From Ipomoea triloba (lineage: Eukaryota; Streptophyta; Magnoliopsida; Solanales; Convolvulaceae), in the NCBI RefSeq assembly GCF_003576645.1, contig NC_044917.1, forward strand, positions 23,455,423-23,519,422: a stretch of DNA of 64,000 nt, in the 5' to 3' direction. Below the pieces are notes generated by a model. That model did not search any database. It saw only the letters and a program-made list of their open reading frames with translations, and was not told where the DNA came from. Below are positions 22,570-32,539 of this stretch, piece after piece. Each line of letters starts with the position of its first letter. The stretch's first letter is position 1. The position numbers and the translations under genes were made by a program.

Positions 22570-22795
22570 TGACAAACGGTTCTTGATTTGTGTTGACATT
22601 TTTGAAGTAGATTTTTAAGAGTTCTTGAATTGTTTTCTTCTTGTTTATATTGTTTTCTTATTTTTGTTACTTGTTTGAGAAGTGAGCTTATATTGCCTTG
22701 TATATCTTGTGCTCACTTGCAACTACTTTTAGTTGCAAATATTGTTGTTGGCTAAACTTTGTGCAGGAAATTTTCTTTATCAAAACACTTAAAGC

Positions 22796-24463
22796 TTGCC
22801 AATGAGTGCTAAAATGAATCCCCATGGTTACCCACACCATGGAGAACAATCTTATAGAAATCCTCAACCCCAACCATATCCTTATTACCCCCATTCTACC
22901 TATACTTACCCTCCACCCACATACCATTACCCACCTCTATACCCTTACCCATTTCCACACCACCACTACCACTTCCATATCACTATCCATTTCATACACC
23001 CAACCATCACCCATACCCATTTGAAACACCACCTCCACCTTTCCAAGAAAATTACCCTTCACAATCACCATATTTTCAAGAAATTGACTCATTAAGCTCC
23101 AAAGAAATATCCCAAAGCATAGAGAGTAAGCTTGCACAAATGATGAGAACAATCGACCCAAGCGATACTCCCGAGTCAAATTCATTCCCCAATCCCCACC
23201 TAAACACCTACTACCCACCTCCATCACAAACTCACCAAGAAAACAATACTACCCATTTATTTGAAACACCATCTTCTTTCCCATATAATACCCATACCAA
23301 TCCTTGTAATTCTATCCCACCGGCCACCGACGAAATTGAAATTCTAAAAGCAAAAATAGAAGCATTCACGAGGATGGCCAAGGAGGATACGGCTAAACTA
23401 AAAGACGAAATCAAGAGCGAATTAAAAGACTATCTCGCTACCCTCCGGGAGGAAGGACTTCCACTAGAAGATGTTGAAACGAAGATGTTGTCTATGATGG
23501 AGGAGCTTATGAAAATGAATGAGCCCCGAGCCAACTCCGCCATCATAGATGACATCCCCACTTTGGAAGCCCATCTAAGGATTGTACAAGGGGTTGATAA
23601 AGAGCAAGATGCTAGCAAAGAGGTGGATGTTGAAGAGAACGTAGATTGCTATGCCTCGATGCTTGAAGAAGTTCCAATCTTCGAATTGGAAAATCAAAAG
23701 GAGGTAGAGATGGAGAGTGAGGATGATGACATTGAGACGGTGTGGGAAGATGAAGAGCCAACATGTGGTAAAATTCTTAATCCTTCTTGCGCTAATATTC
23801 TTGAAAATCAATGTGCTCTTGTTGAAAACACCCTTGACACTTGTGTGGATGACTCCCTTTGCATTAATATTTCCATTACATGTGATTATGATTGCTTTAA
23901 ATTTCGGGAGGATGATTCCATGAAAAATTTTGATATATTGACTTATGACTATAAGGATTCTCTTTTGTTTAAATATGAGTATGATTGCTTTAACTTTTTG
24001 GAAGATGAATCCTTTGTCTTGGGTGAGAGTGAGTTGATGAGTGAGGGGGGATGATGCTTCGTTTTACTCATGTGAGAGTGAGAGTAATTTTTGGGAAGAT
24101 GAGAGAAAGGAGTGTGAGGAAGGGATGATAGAAAATGATGAGATTTTCTCGTTTGATCTTAAGGAAAAAGTTGAGTGGAGAGACTTGACCACATTAGAAA
24201 ATGAAAATGGGAGTGAGGAGATATGGTACGAAACAAATGAAAAAATCTTTAGGGGGAGAAGAGAGGATGAGGAAAAGGAAGTAAACACCATTCTAGAAGA
24301 GTTAAGGAGGGTGTTTGGTGCTAAAATTCTTCCAATCTTGCATGTTGTTCTTCCTTTATTTATGTGGGTATTCAAGGATGTTTCCCATCTTGGGACATTC
24401 CTTGAAGCAAAGGTACACGGGACGCTTGGTAAGGTCCCAAAATCAGTGTGCTTCGAAGGATAG
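22796..24463 (+). pseudogene. Athila-1 internal ORF (Pro/Tyr/His-rich head, coiled coil, acidic tail)
   Basis: This is one original reading frame with two frameshifts: one near 22980, where the first open frame leaves the phase used downstream, and one in the G-run at about 24045-24052. The head (from 22796) is rich in Pro, Tyr and His. At 23330-23520 a charged helical segment (EIEILKAKIEAFTRMAKED onward) looks like a coiled coil. The C-terminal half is acidic and Cys-containing, with repeated DCF.F.ED motifs. I see no zinc knuckle and no gag domain that I can name. It holds the place of gag, so it may be a highly diverged gag-like protein. The conserved GGGAGGCAA signal, normally after Athila pol, lies 46 bp past its end. 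Confidence 0.55.
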
Positions 24464-24689
24464 AGCACACCACGTCTGGCCAGGAGACGTTAAACCATGG
24501 CGCACTTGGGAGGCAATCCAAACGTTATCCTTAGATTAGAACTTTATTTCTTGTTTACTTTTCCTTTTTCTTCTTTATTAGCAATTTTCTTTTTTAGAAT
24601 AGCCTTGCTTGAGCTAACATTGCAGGTGATTTTGGTTCTAAGCCATGACAAATGAGCTAAACTGGATGAAACATGGAAGGCAAAAGCCA

Positions 24690-24820
24690 GGAGACAAAGA
24701 AGGTGATCAGCACTGCTGACCACGCCTGCTCACACGCGTGGTGACAGGCGTGGAATCTTTCCAGTGCTGACCCACGAGGACCACCACACGTGTGAGTCGC
24801 GTGGACAGGTCCTGGACAGA
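24690..24820 (+). promoter_or_regulatory. Internal CGCG/G-box cluster in Athila-1
   Basis: Contains GCTCACACGCGTGGTGACAG, CACCACACGTGTGAG and CGCGTGGAC, resembling the promoter cluster of the LTR at 21518-21600. It lies between the ORF and the 3' non-coding region and may be a second promoter or a duplicated regulatory block. Confidence 0.35.
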
Positions 24821-25879
24821 TTTTCGTGCATTATTTTCTTTTCATCCAATTTTATGAGTCTCCAAGGTTTGGCAGTGCTAAGAATCATCTCCTATCTTGA
24901 TTTACTTATCTTTCTTATTGCTTTTGTTTTAATTACTTACCTAGTTTTATGATTTATGCTTTAATACTTTCATTATAAATAAAAGAAATTCCGCCAGGCC
25001 ATTGCACCTCAATTGGTTGTCTTCTTGCGCTAACATTGTTTCATGTAGCTTGGAGAACGAAGGCAAAAGAGATGCTAGAAGCTTAAAGTGTGGAAATGAA
25101 GGGATGCTTACTTGGTTGTAAACCTCTTATCCCTTCTACTTTTTATACCCCGTTTTTCAATTCTAAAGTGTGGAAATTAAATTGTTATACGTGTTCCTTG
25201 CATACTTGATAAACACATGCTATTTTGCACACACATAATGCTATATTGTTGATACCCCACACCCCCGGAAACACTTCTAAAGTGTGGAAAGGGTTTGATT
25301 GATTTTGAATGGTTGTGCTCCTTTGTTCCACTTGATCCTCAAGGAAACGTCGAGGGCGATGTTTGTTTTAAAGTGTGGAAAGGATGCACCTTGTGCTTAT
25401 AATGTCTTGTTTGCTTGATTGATTTATTGGTCTTTTCTTATGGGTGTGTTTTATCTTTGGAGAGTGTGTCATTGTTAACATTATCTATGGAGAATGTTAA
25501 TCATATGCCAAAAATAAAATTTTTTCTCTTTGAATATCCATGGGAAGTACCCCTTCTTTGACCAAATGAGCTTTAAATTCTTGAATGCTTGCATGATATT
25601 CACCTCTTATTTTCCTTAGACCTTAGTCAATGATCTCTCGAAGTGGGAGTGTGCACCCCTTAATTTTAGAAAGATAAGTGAAAGCGAAGCCTGGAATTGA
25701 ACTAATCTTGGTAGGGCATGGGGCAAAAGGTGAGACTAATAGTGAGCTTAGAGTGAAAAATCCCTTAATCCCAAGAAAAAGGCATGAGGGGTTGTATGGA
25801 GAAACAGTAGAAAAGGCAAAAGGCCAATCCTAGAGATAAAAATTAAGGAAAGCCATCTCGCTAGGTTGTGTTCAACCAT

Positions 25880-26125
25880 AGTCTTCATAAAAAGCAAAAG
25901 CTATACCTGGAGTCGGTTGTCCACATAAAATGTTCCTAGGAGATGAGAAAATAGAGCGGAGGTGAGCCGCTTCGCTAGGATTCGGGCACCCATTGCACTG
26001 TCTTCGAAAAAGCATGGAGCTCCATGTGAAGTCGGGTCGCCTGATGACGTTATCCTAGGAAGTGAGAAAATAGAGTGATCGGCCAAGCCATGGCGATGAG
26101 CGGTCCATGTCCCTACCCTCACTTA
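25880..26125 (+). other. Conserved 3' non-coding block shared by Athila-1 and Athila-2
   Basis: The segment from AGCAAAAGCTATACCTGGAG through GTGAGCCGCTTCGCTAGGA to GGCACCCATTGCACT recurs in the matching position of Athila-2 (37880-38090, opposite strand). On the strand antisense to each element it is open; both frames end in GTFYVDNRLQV preceded by a closely related MGAR.LAKRLTS.LFSH.L. A cis-acting RNA (packaging or structural) is the simpler reading, a small antisense peptide the alternative. Confidence 0.5.
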
Positions 26126-26512
26126 TTTTACGCGTTGGGCTTTGGCGTTTAGTTGAAAAGTATTGGTTGAGGTGTGCACATCGTTCTCACTACGGGGATC
26201 AGCTTGAAGGCCTTTGTAAAATTTGAGGTGAATCTAATTTTGATTGCATGCTTGGTTGAATGAAGGGTGTGTGCGTTGCATTGTCCAAACGAGACCATAG
26301 GGGTTTTGCTTCGTTTGTATATTCTTAGAGTGTATGGCATGTGGTTACCATTCTGTGTAGATAATGTGCAGAATTTCACCCACTCCGTTGTTACACCCTA
26401 GAGTTGATAGACCAATTAATTGATTGAGTAACACAGCTACCTTTGGCACTTAAATGATTAGCGTTTAATTGTGAATTGCTTGAGGACAAGCAAAGTTAAA
26501 GTGTGGAAAATT

Positions 26513-27794
26513 TGATAAGTGCCAAAAGTAGCAATATTTTAGGGGTCATTTAGGTGTAAAATATGCTATAATAGATGTCCATTAGGCCTAGAAACATTCT
26601 AAGATAGGGTAATTTCATTGAATATAGGTCTAGGGACTAATCTTGTGTGTTTTTATATAATTTGCACAATTCTTGCACTTCGCAGGGCATTCCGGCGACA
26701 CTTCAGTAAAACGGACGTAACCGGAGCTAGGAATGTCCAAATGAGGCGAGACAGGTGGCTATGGAACCGTATCGACGAGAGCTACAACATAGAAGAAGAC
26801 AGAAGAAGCAAACTTCACTACGCACGCTCACACGCGTGTGAGCCGCGTGGACGCGACACAGCGCGGAAATTATTAGGGCGAGATTTTGGGGGCTATATAT
26901 ATGCCCTTTATAGGTCTTTTAGATCAGTTCCTAGCAGCCCCCAATAGCTTTAGATCTGATTTCTCTTTCTAAATTCTTCCCCTTTGGGGAGGAAAACACT
27001 CCTTAGAATAGATTTAGCTTAGGATTTGAAGATGAAGATTATGTAGATTCAAGCTTCTTTAGGTATAATTTCTCTTCCTTTAATATAAAGTTTGAATCTT
27101 TACTTTATTACTTTGTTTTCCTTGTTTCTATTTATGTTTATTATGTTAGAGTAGAGTAGTTTGGGTGTGTGTGCCCTTGTTGATCTATGGATTGATGCTT
27201 ATAATTTGATATTATGATCTTGGTATTGTGGGAGTATGATTGATGAATGTATGGATGATGTTGTTCAATCTTTGCTTCTATTTCCGGCCGGGATAGTTAG
27301 TGAACCGAGTGGAAGTGAGAGTGTGCGCGATAGCGGCCTCTCACGAGCCCAACTCATCTATATCTCCGCTCTTAATCCGAAAGGATGAGATCCGAGAGGA
27401 GTGGTAGGCAAGGTGTTCGATAAAATTTCTCAACCGAATGAGGATTGAGAGTTTGAGTGTGACGCCACTCAATACAAAGACCGTGACTCCCTAGATCAAT
27501 CCCGAAACCCAATTTCAAGCTACCTACGATAATCAATCCTTTGGTTTAACTTTGGCATGCACCCCTTTCCTTTTACCTTTTGTATTTTTCATCTTATTTT
27601 TCCTTCAAACCTTTCAACCACCCATGAACAAAACCTCCACCTTTGATTCTTGCAACTCTTACCTTTCAACCTCATGAATGCCAACACGTATTCGGTTCCC
27701 ATTCGCCATCCTTGAGAGACACGACACTCGAGGAGTCTTGACTCTTCGTTTTACCACTTTCATACCACCTTCACTCCCACTATACATACCATCA
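26513..27794 (+). repeat. Athila-1 3' LTR
   Basis: 1282 bp, TGATAAGTGCC to ACCATCA, preceded by the purine-rich AAGTGTGGAAAATT polypurine tract. It is nearly identical to the 5' LTR outside the latter's two duplications. Confidence 0.9.
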
Positions 27795-27850
27795 CTCGCC
27801 CGTCCGTCCGATTTAGTCCACGTGTCCTCATCTCCTTCCTCCACCGACTC

Positions 27851-27859
27851 TATAAAAGG
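27851..27859 (+). promoter_or_regulatory. TATA box of antisense gene 1
   Basis: TATAAAAGG is a near-perfect plant TATA box on the plus strand, followed within 150 bp by the first splice donor of antisense gene 1. A pyrimidine-rich leader lies between. Confidence 0.55.
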
Positions 27860-30800
27860 CTCACCCAATCTTCTTCGTCCTCTTTCGCTTTCTTCTTCTG
27901 CAGTCCAGTTTCTTCTACTCCGGTCACTTTGTAGTTTCTCCATCGCCGTCCTCTGCCCCACATTGCCTCTTTTTCTTCGGTGTCAGTTCCGCAATCCCTT
28001 CCGGTAAGCCTTTTCTCCCTTTCTCGCTTTCTTGCCTTCTTTGCCTTTTCCAGGTCTTCGTCTTCTTCTTCCTCTCACACGAGGTTTTCAGAAGACCTTG
28101 CCGCCTTTGCTTCCCAGTCGGTGGCTTCTGGAGACGTGCTAGCCGATCCTCCAACTAATGCATCGGAGGAAATTCCTTTTTATCCGGCTACGGCTATGTC
28201 TAGAATATCGCTATGGGCCCACCTTGAACGGGCTCTAGGCAAGAATGAGGACCTCAACTTGCCAGCCCAATAGACTTCCACTCTTTCTATAGTGAAGCTT
28301 GAACACGCCCAAACTCTGCTGGGTCCCAAGGCTATAGTCATGGCAGCAGGTGATCATGACATTCATGATCCTCCCTACGGCTATATCAGCCTTCACTATA
28401 AGTCGGTCCTTTATGGGTTCCGCATTCCACTCCATCCCTTCATGTCGACCTTTTTCAACTATTTCCATATATTGCTCGGATAGCTCGTCCCCAATTCACA
28501 TCGCCTTCTCTCCTATTTTCTTACCTCCACTCATCGAGTCTACTGTCTACGTCCAGCCGACCATGCCTCTTTTCAACCAGCTTTTCCAAGTTTTCCAGGT
28601 GGGCAAGCCCCCCTCTGCCTTTGTGTGAATATCCCAATGGCAGCGTTGCCGAGTTATTGAGGGTTTAAAGGACTCCCTCAAGCAATGGAAAAAGGACTTT
28701 TTTTTCGCAAACCTTCCGACCCTCAAGACGCATTTCCCTTCCCTCTCCACTGGCATCCGAGCTTTTACCGCTTTGATGGGAAGACCAACTAAGTGGCGAA
28801 CTCACCCTTAGAAATCGCTGTAGTGGCGATGAAGGGCCAGCTCGTCCCAGTCGACACATGGTCCAGCCTAAAGGCCTTAGGCTGGGCTAATTTGCTTCCT
28901 GAAGGCGTAGGTTGCTTCTTTAGCCCCCTTTTTCCCACATTTATCTTCCCTCGTTTCTGTTTCTTACGGACTTACGGATAGTTTATCTTATCCAGCCGAT
29001 GACGAGTATGTTGATCCTGAGGGTAGGGATTACTCTTCAGGCGACGCCGATGACTAACTAGAAGGTGAAGGTGTAATTTTTACTGGTGAGGTGTAGGTGG
29101 TATGAGATGTGTTAAAACGGAGAGTCAAGACTCCCCGAGTGTCGTGTCTCTCAAGGATGAAAAATTGGAGCGAATTAGTGTTGGCATATAGGATGAAGAG
29201 GTAAGAGTTGCAAGAACTAACAAGGAACAAGAAGATAGCAATGCATAGGTTGGAAAAGCTATTAAACATTATCAAAACATAACTAAAGAAAAGCAGATGG
29301 GGTTAGGATATATCGGAGCTTGCACTCTCGGGCTATGGTAAGGAATGAAATACCAATCAATCTAGCTAAAGGGACTCGTTATATAATCCCGAGTGATGTC
29401 ACACTCGAGCTCCCAATCCTCAATCGGTTGGGGAATTTTATCAAACACCTTGCCTACGAGTTCCCTCCGAGCCTCATCCTTCCGGATAGAGGGCAGGAGA
29501 TGTGAGCATCTAGCTCTCACCCATTTGCGATATCTCGCCAAATGGGCGATCTTAGACTCTCGAGAGATCGGGTACCTCAATCCAACAAGATCAACACAAT
29601 CATACACACAATTTAGCAAGATCAAAGGTAAATCAAATCACATTTGGCAATATCAAATCATAAGTGCAAAGCTCCTAAAATCCTAGCCCTATCCTAAAAT
29701 CTAGCCACTCATGGGCTTCACAAACATCATATATTATTCTAGATCAAGATTCAATAACAATAACAATAGAAAATGTAAATGAAATCAAAGGAAGAAGGGA
29801 TTCAACAAAGGAATTTGAAAAGCAATCATAAAGAGTAAGGAAAGAATATACCAAAATAAGAACAAGTGATCACAATTCCATCCTTCAATCTCTTCCCAAG
29901 CTTCCTTCTCTCCTTATGATTCCTACTCTAACCTAAACCCTAATCTAAAAAGTTGGAATGTGAAAAATGATCAACCCCCTATGATTTCCGCCAAAGCCTC
30001 TTTAAATAGTGGTGATTCTGGGTCGCGTACGGGGGTCCGTACGGTCGTACGTGACCTCGTACGTGTCTTCTGGCTATTTACTCCTCCTTCACGCGTGAAT
30101 GTGCTCGTGGACACGTACTGGAATTCATCCACGTGGGCTTCACGCGTGGATGCAACATTTTGGGCCCTCGGGACTTCTATCTTACTCGATTTTGCTCGTT
30201 TTGCTCATTTCTCGTGCCTAACGGCTCCCGGGACATGTGGAACATCTTAAAAATACACCAAGGGTAGCTTTGCATGTTGTTATTGAATTAAAGCGCATAA
30301 TATTGTAAATTAGTCACATAAGGATACCGAAATACTATAAAACTATCCCTATTTATATCCAAATATATAGGTATCTTGGGAGCTTATCAGAAGGTGTTGT
30401 TGAGATTTCTTCTTCAAATTCTGAGGCCTCAACCGCTCACATGGAAGCTTGTCATGCTGCTCTCCGAGCCCGTCACAAGGGCAAAGCTTCCGCTGCTGAG
30501 AAGGGGAAAGACAAAGCCGCCGAGATAGCTTTTCCTGATCCGACCCTTGCTGCAAATCTTCTGTCGGCTGGCGTGGTCATCGGAGCCAGCCCCACCGCGA
30601 TCGCACTGTCCGCCGCTCACTAGTCGCGATTGCGCAAGTCGGCCTCCAAGCGGAACTTCGACTCCTCCATCATGACCTCTGCCAAGAGGGTGAGGCGCCC
30701 TTCAAAAGCCATCTCCGATGACCCTGTCGTCGCTGACAAGACCTTCATCTTTCGCCGCTTGAAACAAATGATCACCACTGCCGACCTTCAATCTTTGGAG

Positions 30801-31715
30801 GGCGCGAGTCCGACCTATCTCCTTCTGTCATCTGCCTACCACAACTTCCAGGTAATTCTTTCTCATACCTCTTTTTTATCCTCTTTTGAGTTTATTCACA
30901 CTTTATTGTTTTTCTCAGGCGCAACTTTTCCAAGCCGGGCTTAACAACGCCATCAAGGGTCTGGCCAAGGATTCCGAGCTTCTGAAGTCCGCAAAGGCGA
31001 CTCATTCTAAGGAGGTGAACAGTCTCAAGGCTGATGCGGCCAAGTTGAGTGCCAAGCTGGCTGAGGCGCTAGAGAGCTTCACGGCGGCGTTGAAAGCATT
31101 GAAGTCGGCTCAGGAGGATGCGCTAAGGGAGTTCAAAGCATCGAAGGACTTTCATGAGGAGGTCATGGACCATACTGAAATGCACGCCTGGACAATCGTG
31201 GATAAGTAGTTGAAGGGCGAGGTCGGGAAGCGCTATCTGCTTGACCTTAGTGAAGTGGACTATGACATGGGATACCAAGACGCTCAGAAGGAAATCTTCA
31301 AGCTGCTTGAGGCCCGTGACATAACCTTCTCCCCGACTAGGTGGGCCTTTTGAACCCAGTTACCCCCGATGATAACCAAGGGGCCGAGGATGCAACATTG
31401 GATGCCTCGACGGATACAGATGGTGGTGAGATTCCGATGGATGATGCGTATCTGAAATCATCAGCCAATTTGGATTTCGTTGCTAGGATGGGTCGGGATT
31501 CAATTCCGACCCTAGCTGAGGATGGCCAAGGCGATGCGGCTGGCACTAAGGAGGAAGACCCATCTGCGGCCCTTCAACTGAACCGTTAACGGTCTAGGAG
31601 CTCTAAGCGCAATTTGCCTACTGGACCATCGGAGGTGGATACGGGCAGAATCCCTTAGTCGGAGGCTTAAAGGCTATAATCGACCCCCCGCTTATCTAGT
31701 TGCCCTGTAATAGAA
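27860..31715 (+). pseudogene. Antisense gene 1 of the Tat element (putative gypsy-type transposon protein)
   Basis: A spliced gene runs opposite to gag-pol. Intron-like signals are GTAAGCC (about 28013) to TTTTCCAG (about 28053), and CCAGGTAATTC (about 30850) to TTCTCAG (30918). The first large part holds YGFRIPLHPFMSTFFNYFHI (28416-28475), which resembles the core of the family Pfam calls putative gypsy-type transposon (Transposase_28). The later part (30930-31205) is an Ala/Lys-rich heptad stretch that looks like a coiled coil, and acidic sequence follows. It is broken by stops (for example at 28271) and by the Athila solo LTR at 29072-30389. Removing that LTR and one GAAGG copy rejoins a single frame. 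Its function is unknown; similar antisense ORFs are known in Tat elements. Confidence 0.6.
29072..30389 (-). mobile_element. Athila-type solo LTR, TSD GAAGG
   Basis: 1318 bp, reading TGTAATTTTTACTGG to AGCTTATCA on the plus strand, with GAAGG at 29067-29071 and 30390-30394. It aligns with the Athila-2 LTRs, sharing the GACTCCCCGAGTGTCG block, the CACGCGTG cluster (30090-30160) and TTAAATAG (30001-30008). It lies inside an exon of antisense gene 1. Confidence 0.9.
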
Positions 31716-31719
31716 ATAG

Positions 31720-31960
31720 GGTTTTTTTGAATGATGAATGAACAATCCCTTTCCTTTCCTTACTTTGCTTTCTTCGTATGTTTTCTCTCATTTTTGTTTT
31801 AAATTTTCACTAAGTGTTACAACTGACAAGCCGAGCTAACTTTCGCTCGAACCCTTTTAACTCAAACTTTCGCATTAGCTCAGTGCTCCTGAAATTGACT
31901 GAATCTTAGCTCGAGCCTTTAAAGCCCATGCCCTTCCTTTTACTTCACTTTTTCTCTTCA
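31720..31960. other. Tat 3' region between antisense gene 1 and the tandem repeats
   Basis: Non-coding pyrimidine-rich sequence with a possible plus-strand polyadenylation context (GAATGATGAATGAAC, about 31729-31743). Confidence 0.4.
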
Positions 31961-32160
31961 ACTACGTCGGTTTCCCGACCCTTTCCACCCTTAGTTTATT
32001 TTTTTCTCCTATTCTTCAAATATGTCGATTTCCCGACCTTTTCCGCCCTTACTTCATTTTTTCTCCTTTTCTTCAACTATGTCGGTTTCCTGAACTTTTT
32101 CACCCTTACTTCATTTTTTCTCCTTTTCTTCAACTATGTCGGTTTCTCGACCTTGATTTG
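31960..32160. repeat. 57-58-bp tandem repeat, four units
   Basis: GTCGGTTTCCCGACC recurs at 31966, 32024, 32081 and 32138 with a T-rich spacer (CTTCATTTTTTCTCC). It is part of the Tat 3' untranslated region. Confidence 0.85.
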
Positions 32161-32177
32161 GTTTCGCGCCATTCGAA

Positions 32178-32480
32178 GGCTGGCGGACCACTCGGCTTTC
32201 GTCTTAAAGAACTCGTGCCACTTTAGGCTGGCAGACCACCCGACTTTCGTCTTAAAGAACCCACGCCACTTTAGGCTGGCAGACCACCCGACTTTCGTCT
32301 TAAAGAACCCACGCAACTTTAGGCTAGCGGACCACGCGACTTTCGTCTTAAAGAACGCGTGCCACTTTAGGTTGGCGGACCACCCGACCTTCGTCTTAAA
32401 GAACGCAGCCACTTTAGGCTAGCGGACCACCCGACTTTCATCTTAAAGAACCCGCGCCACTTTAGGCTGGCGGACCACCT
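32178..32480. repeat. 48-bp tandem repeat, six to seven units
   Basis: Units start GGCTGGCGGACCAC at 32178, 32226, 32274, 32322, 32370, 32417 and 32465. They contain CTTTCGTCTTAAAGAAC, a palindromic stretch (TCTTAAAGA). Because 48 is a multiple of three, both strands show long repetitive open frames, which I regard as a by-product. It lies between INT and antisense gene 1 of the Tat element. Confidence 0.9.
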
Positions 32481-32539
32481 TAATTGACACTTAGACATAG
32501 CTCAAAACATATATTTTTATTTCTAAAAATAATCAAATT

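Larger units (their letters stand above)
21187..27794 (+). mobile_element. Athila-1: non-autonomous Athila-type element, TSD CTCGC
   Basis: The LTRs at 21187-22548 and 26513-27794 both start TGATAA and end ACCATCA. CTCGC flanks the whole at 21182-21186 and 27795-27799, a perfect 5-bp target duplication. The primer site ATGGCGCCGTTGCCGGGGA follows the 5' LTR, as in Athila elements. The 4-kb interior encodes one unusual ORF (22796-24463) and no protease, RT, RNase H or integrase. Replication would need enzymes supplied by a related element. It sits in the Tat 3' non-coding region. Confidence 0.9.

Noticed and set aside
31928..32422. 164-codon plus-strand frame and its minus-strand mirror over the repeats
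   Set aside because: Produced by 57- and 48-bp units that are multiples of three; no known domain and no start signals.
32178..32480. CRISPR-like look of regularly spaced repeats
   Set aside because: Whole 48-bp units repeat with no unique spacers, in a plant retrotransposon.
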